Positions 16,125 to 23,241 of a stretch of 26,389 bases of DNA are shown here, one piece after another. The DNA lies in the NCBI GenBank assembly GCA_964562405.1, contig CAZLTC010000035.1, positions 1 through 26,389 on the forward strand. Direction: 5' to 3'. The stretch is from WJLY01 sp964562405. Lineage in GTDB: Bacteria > Joyebacterota > Joyebacteria > Joyebacterales > Joyebacteraceae. The notes under the pieces are model-generated. The model saw only the letters and a program-made list of their open reading frames with translations. It ran no database searches and was not told where the DNA came from. Made by a program: the position numbers and the translations under genes. The first letter of the stretch is position 1. Every line of letters begins with the position of its first letter.

Positions 16125-16621
16125 CCGAGTTCGCTCCCTCTAACGAAGTGGCGGACATCCATCACCTTGTCCTTGGGAACCTCGAGTGAGACGATCGGGG
16201 TCCTGTCGAGCGCCTTGCTGTTCATGACTCGGACCACGACGGCCGGGCCGACCGCTTCGCCGCAGCGGTCCACGGCCGTGACCCGTTCGCCGACCTCGGG
16301 GAGCGGTCTGTACTCGTAGGGAACCATGACCGTGGCGACGTCTCCGTCTTCCGACGCGTCGACTGCGAAGATCGCCAGGCCGGGGCAGGCCGACAGACAG
16401 AGTCCGCATCCGTTGCACTTCTCGTAGTCGACGCTCGGCGTCCCGTTGATGTCTCCGTCGATGGATATGGCGTCCCTCGGACAGGCCGCGACGCACGGGT
16501 TGCACGGAATGTGCTCCACGCACTCAATTATGACCGCGGGGCCTCGGCTGAGCCGCTCATCCGACGGCAGGCGTCCGAGGAGGTCCTCGGGCCTGAGAGC
16601 GCCATCACTTCTGTACGGCAC
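16121..16621 (-). CDS. di-cluster 4Fe-4S ferredoxin subunit
   Basis: A 166-aa protein with two cubane cluster motifs. The first has C34, C40, C43 and C47 (CVEHIPCNPCVAACP); the second has C69, C72, C75 and C79 (CNGCGLCLSACP). About 85 residues after the second motif form a small beta-rich, valine-rich C-terminal domain, which agrees with the ferredoxin-like subunits of multi-subunit amino-acid dehydrogenases. It begins with GTG at 16621, preceded by GGAAGGAG, and overlaps the end of the large flavoprotein gene by 17 bases. It probably relays electrons from the DAO-type flavin to an external acceptor. Confidence 0.92.
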   Translation of the reverse strand: MPYRSDGALRPEDLLGRLPSDERLSRGPAVIIECVEHIPCNPCVAACPRDAISIDGDINGTPSVDYEKCNGCGLCLSACPGLAIFAVDASEDGDVATVMVPYEYRPLPEVGERVTAVDRCGEAVGPAVVVRVMNSKALDRTPIVSLEVPKDKVMDVRHFVRGSELG

Positions 16622-18071
16622 GCTCCGGCTCCTTCCTGCGCTCGGCGATGCCGAACATCTCTTCCTTGCCCGTCCTCGGCCGCCGCCCGAACGGGCCGCC
16701 GCGCAGTGCCTCGAGCCCCGCCAGCGCCTCGCTCCTTGCGGCGTCGAGAGCCGCTCTGTCGACGTCGGGGAGAACGCTCTCGGCGGCAGCGAGTCCCGCG
16801 ACTCGACCCTCGAGCATCGCGGTGGACGCCTCCTCTATGCCGGAGGCGTCGCCGGCGAGGAACACGTTGCGCATGGTCGTCTCCAAGCGTGCGTCATGGA
16901 CGGCCACGCGCCCGCCAAGGTCAGGCACATACGCCTCCTCGCAGCCGGCCATCAGCGCAAGCTCGCAGTTGGGTGAGAGCCCCACGGCAAGGCAGACCGT
17001 ATCGACCTCCAGGTCCTCCTCCGTGCCGGGGACCGGCTCCCAGTTGCGGTCGACGGCGGCGATCACCGCTCGCTCCACGCGCTCGTCACCCTCGGCCCGC
17101 ACGATGGTGTGTGACGTCCTGATGGGGACTCCAGCCCTTCGGATCTTCGCGGCGTGAACGTGATAGCCGCCGACCTGCGGCAGACCCTCGATGACGGCCG
17201 CCACTCGGACGCCGGCCTGAAGAAGCTGGTACGCCACGATCAGCCCGATGTTGCCCGCGCCGATCATGAGCACCCGCTCTCCCGGCACGACGCCGTGGAC
17301 GTTCATCAGCGTCTGCACGGCGCCGGCGCCGTAGACGCCCGGCAGGTCGCTCCCCGGGAAAGCCAGCATGTTCTCGGAGGCTCCCGTGGCCAGAACGATC
17401 GCGTCCGCCGACAGACGGTGGTGTCTCCCATTATGAAGAAGAGAGAGCGTCCCGTCACGGTACAGCCCTATCACTGTCGTTCCCAGCATGAGCTTCGAGG
17501 GAAGAGGGTTCAGCTCGTCCAGGAGCTTGCTTCCTATGTCGATGCCGCGCACCCTCGCATAGTGCTCGCGGGAACCGAAGAACATGTGAGTCTGCTTGAT
17601 GAGCTGCCCGCCCGGCACCTCGTTCTCGTCTATCACGACCGAGCCTGCGCCGAGGCGTCCGGCGGCTATGGCCGCGGAAAGCCCCGCCGGTCCGGCGCCC
17701 ACGACGGCCACCTGGACCCTCCCCATATCGCGAGGCCCGCCGGGTCCGGCGGTGAAGGCGCCCTCGGGTGCTATGCGGCCCTTGTCGCGCTGGGTCCGTA
17801 CCCTCATGCCTTCTCGCAGCGGGGTCACGCACGTCATGACGTTCGGGATGCCATCCACCGTCATGAGGCACGACGAGCACCGTCCTATCGCGCAGAAGAA
17901 CCCGCGCGGGCGCCCGAGTCTGATGCTGCGCCGCAGCACGCGTACGCCAGCGGCGTGGACGGCCGAGGCTATCGTGTCGCCCTCGTAACCCCGGAGCGTT
18001 CGCCCGTCGAGCTCGAACTCGATCTCGCGGCCTCTCTTGAACTCCAGGATCGGATGGTTCTCTATCCTCAA
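16605..18071 (-). CDS. NAD(P)/FAD oxidoreductase with N-terminal [2Fe-2S] ferredoxin domain (dehydrogenase alpha subunit)
   Basis: A 488-aa protein. Its N-terminal Fer2_4-type ferredoxin domain has cysteines C60, C65, C68 and C81 (FFCAIGRCSSC...MTC). It is followed by a pyridine-nucleotide-disulphide-reductase fold with an FAD GxGxxG at G125/G127/G130 (VVGAGPAGLSAA) and a second GAGNIG nucleotide site at about 268. The layout matches the alpha subunit of dye-linked L-proline dehydrogenases, sarcosine-oxidase-alpha pieces and HcnA+HcnB. TTG at 18071 is preferred: it begins MRIENHPIL like relatives and has AAGGAG 10 bases upstream. An in-frame ATG at 18113 gives 14 more residues but has no ribosome site. 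It is the first gene of the operon and diverges from thiD. Confidence 0.92.
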   Translation of the reverse strand: MRIENHPILEFKRGREIEFELDGRTLRGYEGDTIASAVHAAGVRVLRRSIRLGRPRGFFCAIGRCSSCLMTVDGIPNVMTCVTPLREGMRVRTQRDKGRIAPEGAFTAGPGGPRDMGRVQVAVVGAGPAGLSAAIAAGRLGAGSVVIDENEVPGGQLIKQTHMFFGSREHYARVRGIDIGSKLLDELNPLPSKLMLGTTVIGLYRDGTLSLLHNGRHHRLSADAIVLATGASENMLAFPGSDLPGVYGAGAVQTLMNVHGVVPGERVLMIGAGNIGLIVAYQLLQAGVRVAAVIEGLPQVGGYHVHAAKIRRAGVPIRTSHTIVRAEGDERVERAVIAAVDRNWEPVPGTEEDLEVDTVCLAVGLSPNCELALMAGCEEAYVPDLGGRVAVHDARLETTMRNVFLAGDASGIEEASTAMLEGRVAGLAAAESVLPDVDRAALDAARSEALAGLEALRGGPFGRRPRTGKEEMFGIAERRKEPERAVQK

Positions 18072-18112
18072 GAGGCGAGTGCTCCTTCGCGTGCGTGGCA
18101 ACGACAACGGCA

Positions 18113-18141
18113 TTGCCGAAGTGGGCCGGCGAACTTAGAAT
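18113..18141 (+). promoter_or_regulatory. sigma-70-type promoter for thiD operon
   Basis: TTGCCG at 18113-18118 (4 of 6), a 17-base spacer and TAGAAT at 18136-18141 (5 of 6 to TATAAT) point towards thiD. Transcription would begin near 18148, leaving a leader of about 120 bases before the thiD ATG. The site overlaps the upstream alternative start of the divergent flavoprotein gene, which supports the shorter form of that protein. Confidence 0.55.
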
Positions 18142-18147
18142 AGGGAA

Positions 18148-18268
18148 ACGTGAGCGGGTGACCCGATGAGGGCGCCGCGCGCCTCAAGCGAATGAAGATA
18201 CCACCGATGGCGGGCTCCCGGCAACCTCAATTCGCCGATGCGGGACGCCCGGCCGGGACGGAGGGCCG
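18148..18268 (+). promoter_or_regulatory. structured 5' leader of thiD (possible cis-regulatory RNA)
   Basis: The leader contains several hairpins: CGGG-TGA-CCCG at 18155-18165, GAGGGCGC/GCGCCTC with one bulge at 18068-offset position 18168-18185, GGCG/CGCC closing 18209-18236, and CCCGGCCGGG near 18248-18257. CCCGGCAACC at 18217-18226 resembles the core of S-box (SAM-I) riboswitches, but the rest of that consensus is missing, and it is clearly not a TPP riboswitch. The final hairpins lie close to the ribosome site GGAGGG at 18260-18265, so translational control is possible. GC-rich DNA folds easily, so this is tentative. Confidence 0.3.
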
Positions 18269-19069
18269 ATGCGAAGACCGGTGGCGCTGACGATAGCCGG
18301 TTCCGATTCGTCGGGCGGCGCCGGCATTGAGGCCGACATCAAGACGATGTGTGCGCTCGGAGTCTACGCGACCGTCGCCCTCACGTCGGTCACTGCGCAG
18401 AACACGACGGGCGTGACCGACAGTCTACACTTGCCCCCGTCCCTGGTCGCGGCCCAGATCGACGCGGTCGCCGACGACCTGGGCGTCGACGCGGCGAAGA
18501 CCGGAATGCTTGCGACGGCGGCGATCATCGAGGCGGTGGCATCTGCCGTGCAGAGGCACTCGATATCCCGACTCGTGGTAGATCCCGTGATGGTCGCCAC
18601 GTCCGGAGCAAGGCTGGTGGAAGACGACGCGGTGGATGCGCTCAAGAGACGGCTGCTTCCTCTGGCGCTCGTCGCGACCCCCAACGTGCCCGAGGCACGC
18701 GTGCTGTCCGGCATCGACGTCGTGTCGAGGGAGTCCATGGAAGAGGCTGCGAGGGCGGTCCATGCTCTGGGCCCGGCGGCCGTTCTGGTCAAGGCCGGCC
18801 ACCTCGAGGGCGACGCGTCAGATGTTCTCTTCGATGGCGAGTCGTTCACCTGGCTGGAGGCGCCGAGGATCGCGTCGGGAAAGGTCCACGGCACCGGCTG
18901 CACGCTCTCGGCGGCCATCGCTTCATGGCTGGCACTGGGGCGGGGCCTGGTCGAGTCCGTGCGGCTGGCGAAGGCGTTCGTGACACGGGGCATAGAGGCA
19001 AGGCTTGACATGGGCAGGGGCAGCGCGCTGATCGACCATCTGGCGGCGGCCTCGGAGGAGGATGCGTGA
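18269..19069 (+). CDS. thiD: hydroxymethylpyrimidine/phosphomethylpyrimidine kinase
   Basis: A 266-aa ribokinase-fold enzyme that phosphorylates HMP to HMP-P and then HMP-PP for thiamine synthesis. Family marks are AGSDSSGGAGIEADIKTMCA at residues 9-28, SVTAQNTTGV (34-43 region), KTGMLAT, DPVMVATSGA (about 107-116), TPNVPEA, KAGHLEGD and the catalytic anion-hole motif HGTGCTLSAAIASWLA near residue 208. Length is normal for stand-alone ThiD with no fused ThiE or ThiN domain. The ATG follows GGAGGG closely. Its stop overlaps the GTG of a radical SAM gene (GTGA), so three genes are translationally coupled. Its partner enzyme ThiE is encoded 4.2 kb downstream on the other strand. Confidence 0.96.
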   Translation: MRRPVALTIAGSDSSGGAGIEADIKTMCALGVYATVALTSVTAQNTTGVTDSLHLPPSLVAAQIDAVADDLGVDAAKTGMLATAAIIEAVASAVQRHSISRLVVDPVMVATSGARLVEDDAVDALKRRLLPLALVATPNVPEARVLSGIDVVSRESMEEAARAVHALGPAAVLVKAGHLEGDASDVLFDGESFTWLEAPRIASGKVHGTGCTLSAAIASWLALGRGLVESVRLAKAFVTRGIEARLDMGRGSALIDHLAAASEEDA

Positions 19070-20004
19070 AGCACGTCTTCGGTCCCGTGCCGTCCCGCAG
19101 GCTCGGCTTCTCGCTCGGGGTCGACCCGGTCGTCCCCAAGACCTGCACGATGGACTGCGTCTACTGCGAACTGGGGCCGACGACGGACAGGACGCTTTCG
19201 AGGTGCCGCTACGTGGATCCGGACGCCATCCTGACGGAACTCGATGCGAGACTTGGCGAAGACCTGAAGCTCGATTTCGTCACTATCTCGGGTTCCGGCG
19301 AGCCGACCCTGTCCACAGACATCGGCCTCCTTATAGAGGAGGCGAAGCGTCTGACGTCGGTTCCTGTGGCGGTGCTCACTAACGGGAGCCTCATGACCGA
19401 CCCCGCGGTCCGCGAGGCGCTCTTCGGCGCGTCGGTAGTGGTGCCGTCGCTCGACGCTGTCTCGCCGGAGGTCTTCGAGCAGGTCAACCGCCCACACCCG
19501 GCTCTCGACCCGGCGAAGGTCGTTCAGGGCCTCATAGACTTTTCGTCGGGCTTCACGGGAGAGGTCTGGCTGGAGACGCTCATAGTGGAAGGCATGAACG
19601 ACGATTACGGTGAGATCGACCGCATCGCCGAAGCCGTCCGCGCGATCCGTCCCGACCGAGTGCAGCTCAACACGATCGTGAGGCCGCCCGCCGAAGCGCG
19701 AGCGAGGCCCGTCAGCGGTCAGCGACTGAAGGACATAGCATCGCGCATCAGCCCGAGCGCAGAGATCATCGCGCCGCCGTCGGGTCCGGCTCAGATTGGT
19801 GAACGGACAGCCGCCACCGAACGCATCGTCGAGATGGCTTCTCGCCGTCCCGTCACAACGATCGACGTCGCGCGCGCCATCGGAATAAGTCAGGCGCTCG
19901 CCGCGAAGATCCTGGATTCGATGGTGCAAGAGGGCCTCTTAGAGCTTGTGCGTCAGGAGCAAACCCTGTACTATAGGGCGTACTTCGACAGGGAGCGGCC
20001 GTGA
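19066..20004 (+). CDS. radical SAM protein, COG0731-type, with C-terminal winged helix
   Basis: A 312-aa radical SAM protein. It begins HVFGPVPSRRLGFSLGVDPV, the hallmark of the COG0731 (wyosine-base-synthesis-like) Fe-S oxidoreductases, followed by the cluster motif C28-T-M-D-C32-V-Y-C35 and ISGSGEPTLSTDIG. Residues about 245-300 (TERIVEMASRRPVTTIDVARAIGISQALAAKILDSMVQEGLLEL) look like a small winged-helix DNA-binding-type domain. The biochemical role of bacterial members is not established. The start is GTG overlapping the thiD stop, with GGAGGA upstream, and the stop overlaps the next gene's GTG. Coupling to thiD suggests, but does not prove, a link with thiamine or cofactor metabolism. 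Confidence 0.9.
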   Translation: MKHVFGPVPSRRLGFSLGVDPVVPKTCTMDCVYCELGPTTDRTLSRCRYVDPDAILTELDARLGEDLKLDFVTISGSGEPTLSTDIGLLIEEAKRLTSVPVAVLTNGSLMTDPAVREALFGASVVVPSLDAVSPEVFEQVNRPHPALDPAKVVQGLIDFSSGFTGEVWLETLIVEGMNDDYGEIDRIAEAVRAIRPDRVQLNTIVRPPAEARARPVSGQRLKDIASRISPSAEIIAPPSGPAQIGERTAATERIVEMASRRPVTTIDVARAIGISQALAAKILDSMVQEGLLELVRQEQTLYYRAYFDRERP

Positions 20005-20714
20005 AGCATGCGATCAAAGGATTCGACCAGATGTCCCTCATTGACTGGGACGGAATGGTCGCTACTACTCTGTACCTGTCCGGCTGTAACTTCCGCTGCC
20101 CGTACTGCCACAACTCGAGTCTGGTCATTTCTCCCGACCAGTACGACTCGATCCCGATTGACGAGATCCTCGCGTACGTCAAAGAGCACAGCGATTTCCT
20201 CGACGGAGTCGTAGTGACCGGCGGTGAGCCGTGCAGCCGCAAGACGCTCGGCGAACTCCTCGCGAGGCTCAAGGACGCTGGTCTCGCCACCAAGCTCGAC
20301 ACCAATGGGTCGTTTCCCAACGTCCTTGAGCGTGTGATAGATGACGAACTCGTCGACTACGTGGCCATGGACGTGAAGGCCCCGCTCGATTTCGATTCGT
20401 ATCGCCGGAGCGCCGGGATCACAGACAGGCGCACGCTCGATCGTGTCGGTGACAGCATCGATCTCCTCATGGAGGCCCGGGTCGAGTACGAGTTTCGCAT
20501 GACCGTGGTGCCCATTCTGCACAAGTCGAGCGACCTGAAGAGGGTCGGGGAGAGGCTGCGCGGCGCCGCCAGGTTCGTGCTCCAGACGTTCGTGCCAAGA
20601 GACACGATTGACCCGACCTTCGAGAACGAGGCTCCGTACGATCTGGAGAGGCTCGAGGAATTCCGCGACATGCTCGCTCCCATGTTCGACGAGTGCATCA
20701 TCCGGAGCGAGTAG
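20001..20714 (+). CDS. radical SAM activase, NrdG2-like (anaerobic ribonucleotide reductase activating protein type)
   Basis: A 237-aa radical SAM protein of the NrdG2 type. It starts with KGFDQMSLIDWDGMVATTLY and the cluster motif C30-N-F-R-C34-P-Y-C37-H-N, then has VVVTGGEPCSR (about 71-81) and KLDTNGSFPNVL (about 98-109). Family members are annotated as activators that install a glycyl radical on class III ribonucleotide reductase, pointing to anaerobic or microaerobic life, but no nrdD is present here. The GTG overlaps the preceding stop (GTGA), with GGGAGCGG upstream. It ends the thiD operon and converges on the membrane protein gene at 20839. Confidence 0.9.
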   Translation: MKHAIKGFDQMSLIDWDGMVATTLYLSGCNFRCPYCHNSSLVISPDQYDSIPIDEILAYVKEHSDFLDGVVVTGGEPCSRKTLGELLARLKDAGLATKLDTNGSFPNVLERVIDDELVDYVAMDVKAPLDFDSYRRSAGITDRRTLDRVGDSIDLLMEARVEYEFRMTVVPILHKSSDLKRVGERLRGAARFVLQTFVPRDTIDPTFENEAPYDLERLEEFRDMLAPMFDECIIRSE

Positions 20715-20736
20715 CTCGTACGTATCCTGAGCACTT

Positions 20737-20768
20737 AACGAGGCCGGCGCGATCGCGTCGGCCTCGTT
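20737..20768. terminator. 10-bp hairpin between converging operons
   Basis: AACGAGGCCG (20737-20746) and CGGCCTCGTT (20759-20768) form a perfect 10-bp stem with a 12-base loop, placed between the thiD operon and the convergent thiE operon. No U tract is visible on either strand, but the location supports a role at both 3' ends. Confidence 0.6.
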
Positions 20769-20838
20769 GCGTCAGTTCATTGGGGGTGATGGCCGTACGG
20801 TCCGAAGGAGTGGGGGCCGCCTCGGTGGCCCGCGGCCA

Positions 20839-21558
20839 TCACCTGCTGCGGATGCGGACCGCCCGGCTTCCGCGCCTCGGGTCGCGCGGACCGGGCAGTA
20901 TCGACCTGCGCGAGTACATGCGCCGGCGTACCTCACTGACGCTGGCCGGGTCCTTGGTCTCCGACTCGGGTCGGAGTCCGCCTCTGCCAAGCAGGATGGG
21001 TATCGAGTAGAGAGAGCAGAGCAGAAGCGGCAGCTGAACCCACTCACGCGCGGTGAGCCCGATAGCGGCCACCACGACCCCGACCGCCGCGAGCGCCCAG
21101 TGGAGGGTTCTGTTCGTCTGACCGCTCGACGCGTTCAGTAGAGAGAGAGCCGCGAGCAGTGTCGGCGCGGCGAGGACCCCGATGGGGGAGAAGATGAACG
21201 TGGGCAGGTTGCCGGAGTAGCCGGGGTAGCAGACAGCGAACGCGCCGGACGCCGCCATCAGCACGAGCCTGGCGCGAGGCGTGCGTGCGAACACAAGCTC
21301 GATGCGGGGTCTGGCTGCCTCGTAGATCCAGAGCGCGCAGATCGCGAGCGACGCGACTCCGCGGAGCCGAGTTCCGCCGCTCGTGAGCATGGCCGCGGCC
21401 GCGGTGCCGAACGCCACCGCGAAGTAGACGGTCAGCACGCGCGCCGCGGCGTCCCTTCTGGTCCACACGATGACCAGTATCGCGAAGAGCGCCAGATGTT
21501 GGATGCCGGCGAGCGGCGCCAGCGCAGCAGCCAGTTCCTTCAGTGCTGTCACGTCCAT
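20839..21558 (-). CDS. polytopic membrane protein of unknown function
   Basis: A 239-aa protein with about six or seven hydrophobic helices (roughly residues 17-35, 41-61, 66-83, 97-113, 123-143, 151-170 and 175-191) and an arginine-rich, presumably cytoplasmic tail (RRRMYSRRSILPGPRDPRRG). I recognise no family. A motif-like CYPGYSGNLPTF segment joins helices 4 and 5. The ATG follows GAGGG at a reasonable distance. It lies 70 bases after the AIRS-superfamily gene in the same direction, so it is likely the last gene of the TPP-riboswitch operon. Transport of a thiamine precursor is conceivable from that position alone; nothing in the sequence demonstrates it. Confidence 0.75.
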   Translation of the reverse strand: MDVTALKELAAALAPLAGIQHLALFAILVIVWTRRDAAARVLTVYFAVAFGTAAAAMLTSGGTRLRGVASLAICALWIYEAARPRIELVFARTPRARLVLMAASGAFAVCYPGYSGNLPTFIFSPIGVLAAPTLLAALSLLNASSGQTNRTLHWALAAVGVVVAAIGLTAREWVQLPLLLCSLYSIPILLGRGGLRPESETKDPASVSEVRRRMYSRRSILPGPRDPRRGSRAVRIRSR

Positions 21559-21628
21559 CCGGCTACCCTCGCGTGCTGCTTCCGTGTCCCCGCGCGGCGC
21601 CGCGGTGAACAGGGTCGAGCGCGGAGCC

Positions 21629-22696
21629 TCACCTCTTCGCCGCTCTCAGGGACTGCTTGAGCAAATACTCCTCGAACGTCATCCAGAACGGGTCGATCCT
21701 GGGGTGCTCGAGCTTCCGCTCCCTTCCGCCTTCTGTTACCGAGATGCCGCTTCCCTCAGGTGTGAGCTCGCCGACCGCCGACGCCGGAATACCGGCCTCC
21801 GCCAACGAGGAGAGCGCGGCATCGACGCTGCCCGGGTCGATGGCCGCGAGCAGCGTGCCCTCGCTTATCGACTTGTAGGGGTCGATGCCGAACAGGTCAC
21901 AGGTGCGCATCACGACGTCCTGGGTCACGATGTCGTCCCTGCGGACGGTGAGCCCCAGTCCTGCTGCCCTCGCCATCTCGAACAGCCCGCCCCATATCCC
22001 GCACTCCGTCGCGTCGTGCATGGCCCTCACGCCGCCTGACTTCGCGCAGATGGCCGCGTCCTTTATTACCGACATCTGAAAGAAGACGTCCTGCGCCTCC
22101 TTGACCGCGTCCGCTCCCATGGCCTCCTCTATGAACTCAGGGAACTGGACGGCCATGAGCCCGGTTGTCTCGACCGCCGGGCCTTTTGTGACGACGATCA
22201 CATCGCCCGCGCGCGCCTTCCTGGGGTCAATCAGCAGCTCGATCGGACCGGTGCCGAGCACCGTGGCACCCCCTACCATCGGGAAGGCGCACCCGGCGTA
22301 GCGGGCCGTGTGGCCTGACACGACCGCGATACCGAGTCTGGCGCACTCCTCGTGCACCGTGTTCCAGACCTTCGTGAGCGTTTCCTCATCCATCTCGGGA
22401 GGAAGGTTGAGGTCGATCACCAGGAAGCGCGGAGCGATGCCGCTCACGGCGACGTCGCTGGCGACGATGTGGAGTGCGAACCAGGCCGCACGCTCCCAGC
22501 CGAGCGAAGGCGCTATGAAGAACGGGTCGGTCGACATCACGAGCGCCTGCCCACCGATTTCCACGGCGGCGAAGTCCACGCCGTGAGTCGGGCCGACGAT
22601 GACGGCGTCGTCAGGCGAGCCCAACCTTGGGAATATCACGCTGTCGAAGAACTCCGGGGTGGCCTTGCCGAGCTCCGGAAGCTTGTTCCTGTTCAT
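21629..22696 (-). CDS. AIR-synthase (PurM/HypE/ThiL) superfamily protein
   Basis: A 355-aa protein of the AIRS superfamily, whose members (PurM, PurL, SelD, HypE, ThiL) bind ATP and phosphorylate or activate small substrates. Visible marks are SPDDAVIVGPTHG near residue 27, the metal/ATP-binding MSTDPFFIAPSLGWERAAWFALHIVASDVAVSG (about 54-86), VVSGHTARYAG and the glycine-rich VRAMHDATECGIWGGLFEMA (about 223-242). It is closest in style to HypE-like proteins, but it ends LLKQSLRAAKR, lacking the C-terminal cysteine that HypE needs for cyanide-ligand chemistry. No hydrogenase gene is nearby. It starts 3 bases after the Nudix stop, within an operon led by a TPP riboswitch and thiE, so a thiamine-phosphate-kinase-like role is an inference worth testing. 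Confidence 0.85.
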   Translation of the reverse strand: MNRNKLPELGKATPEFFDSVIFPRLGSPDDAVIVGPTHGVDFAAVEIGGQALVMSTDPFFIAPSLGWERAAWFALHIVASDVAVSGIAPRFLVIDLNLPPEMDEETLTKVWNTVHEECARLGIAVVSGHTARYAGCAFPMVGGATVLGTGPIELLIDPRKARAGDVIVVTKGPAVETTGLMAVQFPEFIEEAMGADAVKEAQDVFFQMSVIKDAAICAKSGGVRAMHDATECGIWGGLFEMARAAGLGLTVRRDDIVTQDVVMRTCDLFGIDPYKSISEGTLLAAIDPGSVDAALSSLAEAGIPASAVGELTPEGSGISVTEGGRERKLEHPRIDPFWMTFEEYLLKQSLRAAKR

Positions 22697-22699
22697 CGT

Positions 22700-23241
22700 C
22701 TAGCCGTCCTTCCTGTCGTGGCCGGTGGCGCCGTCTCCGGCGATTCCCGACGGGTTCGTCTCAATGAAGTGCTTGCGTATCGTAGCCCTGTGCGAGGAGA
22801 AGGCAATGTCGGACGGGTGCTCGCCGACCTCAATGAAGCCGGCTGGAAGACACCACTTCCCNNNNNNNNNNNNNNNNNNNNNNNNNNNNNNNNNNNNNNN
22901 NNNNNNNNNNNNNNNNNNNNNNNNNNNNNNNNNNNNNNNNNNNNNNNNNNNNNNNNNNNNNTGTCGGACGGGTGCTCGCCGACCTCAATGAAGCCGGCTG
23001 GAAGACACCACTTCCCGGTCCCGGGTGGGTACTTCCGCCTCACCAGGAGCACGCGGTCCTCGTGCTGCACGAGCACGCACGTGACGGGTGCAGGGGAGAC
23101 GTACACCACGTAACCGCACCCGCGGCACGCGGGGCGATGATGTCCCCGGATCTCGTGTTCGTGGAGTTCCGACCCGCAGCGCGGGCAGCAGCGGAGCCCC
23201 TCCCAATTGGCCTGCTCATCTATGTCGTGTTTCCAGTCCAC
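22700..23241 (-). CDS. zinc-ribbon Nudix hydrolase, interrupted by scaffold gap
   Basis: From GTG 23241 the protein reads a zinc ribbon (CCPRCGSEL...CRGCGYVVYVSP) followed by the start of a Nudix fold (VLVQHEDRVLLVRRKYPPGTGKW, then LPAGFIEVGEHPSD). The run of 100 N then breaks it. On the other side, in the frame ending at TAG 22702-22700, the sequence IAFSSHRATIRKHF is the kind of C-terminal helix that ends many Nudix proteins. If the 55-bp duplication flanking the gap is collapsed, the two parts join in frame as 128 aa, but the catalytic Nudix box (G-x5-E-x7-RE-x2-EE-xG) is then absent. So the missing middle is probably unassembled sequence. The Nudix box and substrate cannot be judged. It lies between thiE and the AIRS gene. 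Confidence 0.75.
22807..22861. repeat. 55-bp exact repeat, left of scaffold gap
   Basis: These 55 bases are identical to 22962-23016 on the other side of the N run. They encode (minus strand) part of the Nudix core, KWCLPAGFIEVGEHPSD. An identical contig-end overlap of 55 bases is the signature of a de Bruijn assembler with k=55 whose contigs were scaffolded without merging. Confidence 0.9.
22862..22961. other. assembly gap of 100 N
   Basis: Exactly 100 unresolved bases, the conventional length for a gap of unknown size. It sits inside the Nudix gene and is flanked by identical 55-bp ends, so the real distance may be anything, including a negative (overlapping) one. Confidence 0.98.
22962..23016. 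repeat. 55-bp exact repeat, right of scaffold gap
   Basis: This is the second copy of 22807-22861. This copy lies in the proper continuation of the Nudix N-terminal part, so it is the one I regard as belonging to the gene in its natural context. Confidence 0.9.

Noticed and set aside
18217..18226. CCCGGCAACC as part of a SAM-I riboswitch before thiD
   Set aside because: The other conserved S-box blocks and the closing P1 are missing, so only a generic structured leader is claimed.
18364..19929. 521-codon minus-strand frame opposite thiD and the radical SAM gene
   Set aside because: Both plus-strand genes carry full family motifs; the minus product shows none.
21629..22696. Calling this gene hypE
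   Set aside because: The C-terminal cysteine needed by HypE is missing and there are no hydrogenase genes nearby.
22693..22861. Alternative reading of the left side of the gap as continuation of the Nudix protein (GSGVFQPASL...)
   Set aside because: It arises only because 100 N set an arbitrary frame; the frame ending at 22700 gives a Nudix-like C-terminus and abuts the next gene.
22807..23016. Biological direct repeat or mobile-element target duplication around the gap
   Set aside because: Exact 55-bp identity immediately bordering a 100-N gap is best explained by unmerged contig ends.
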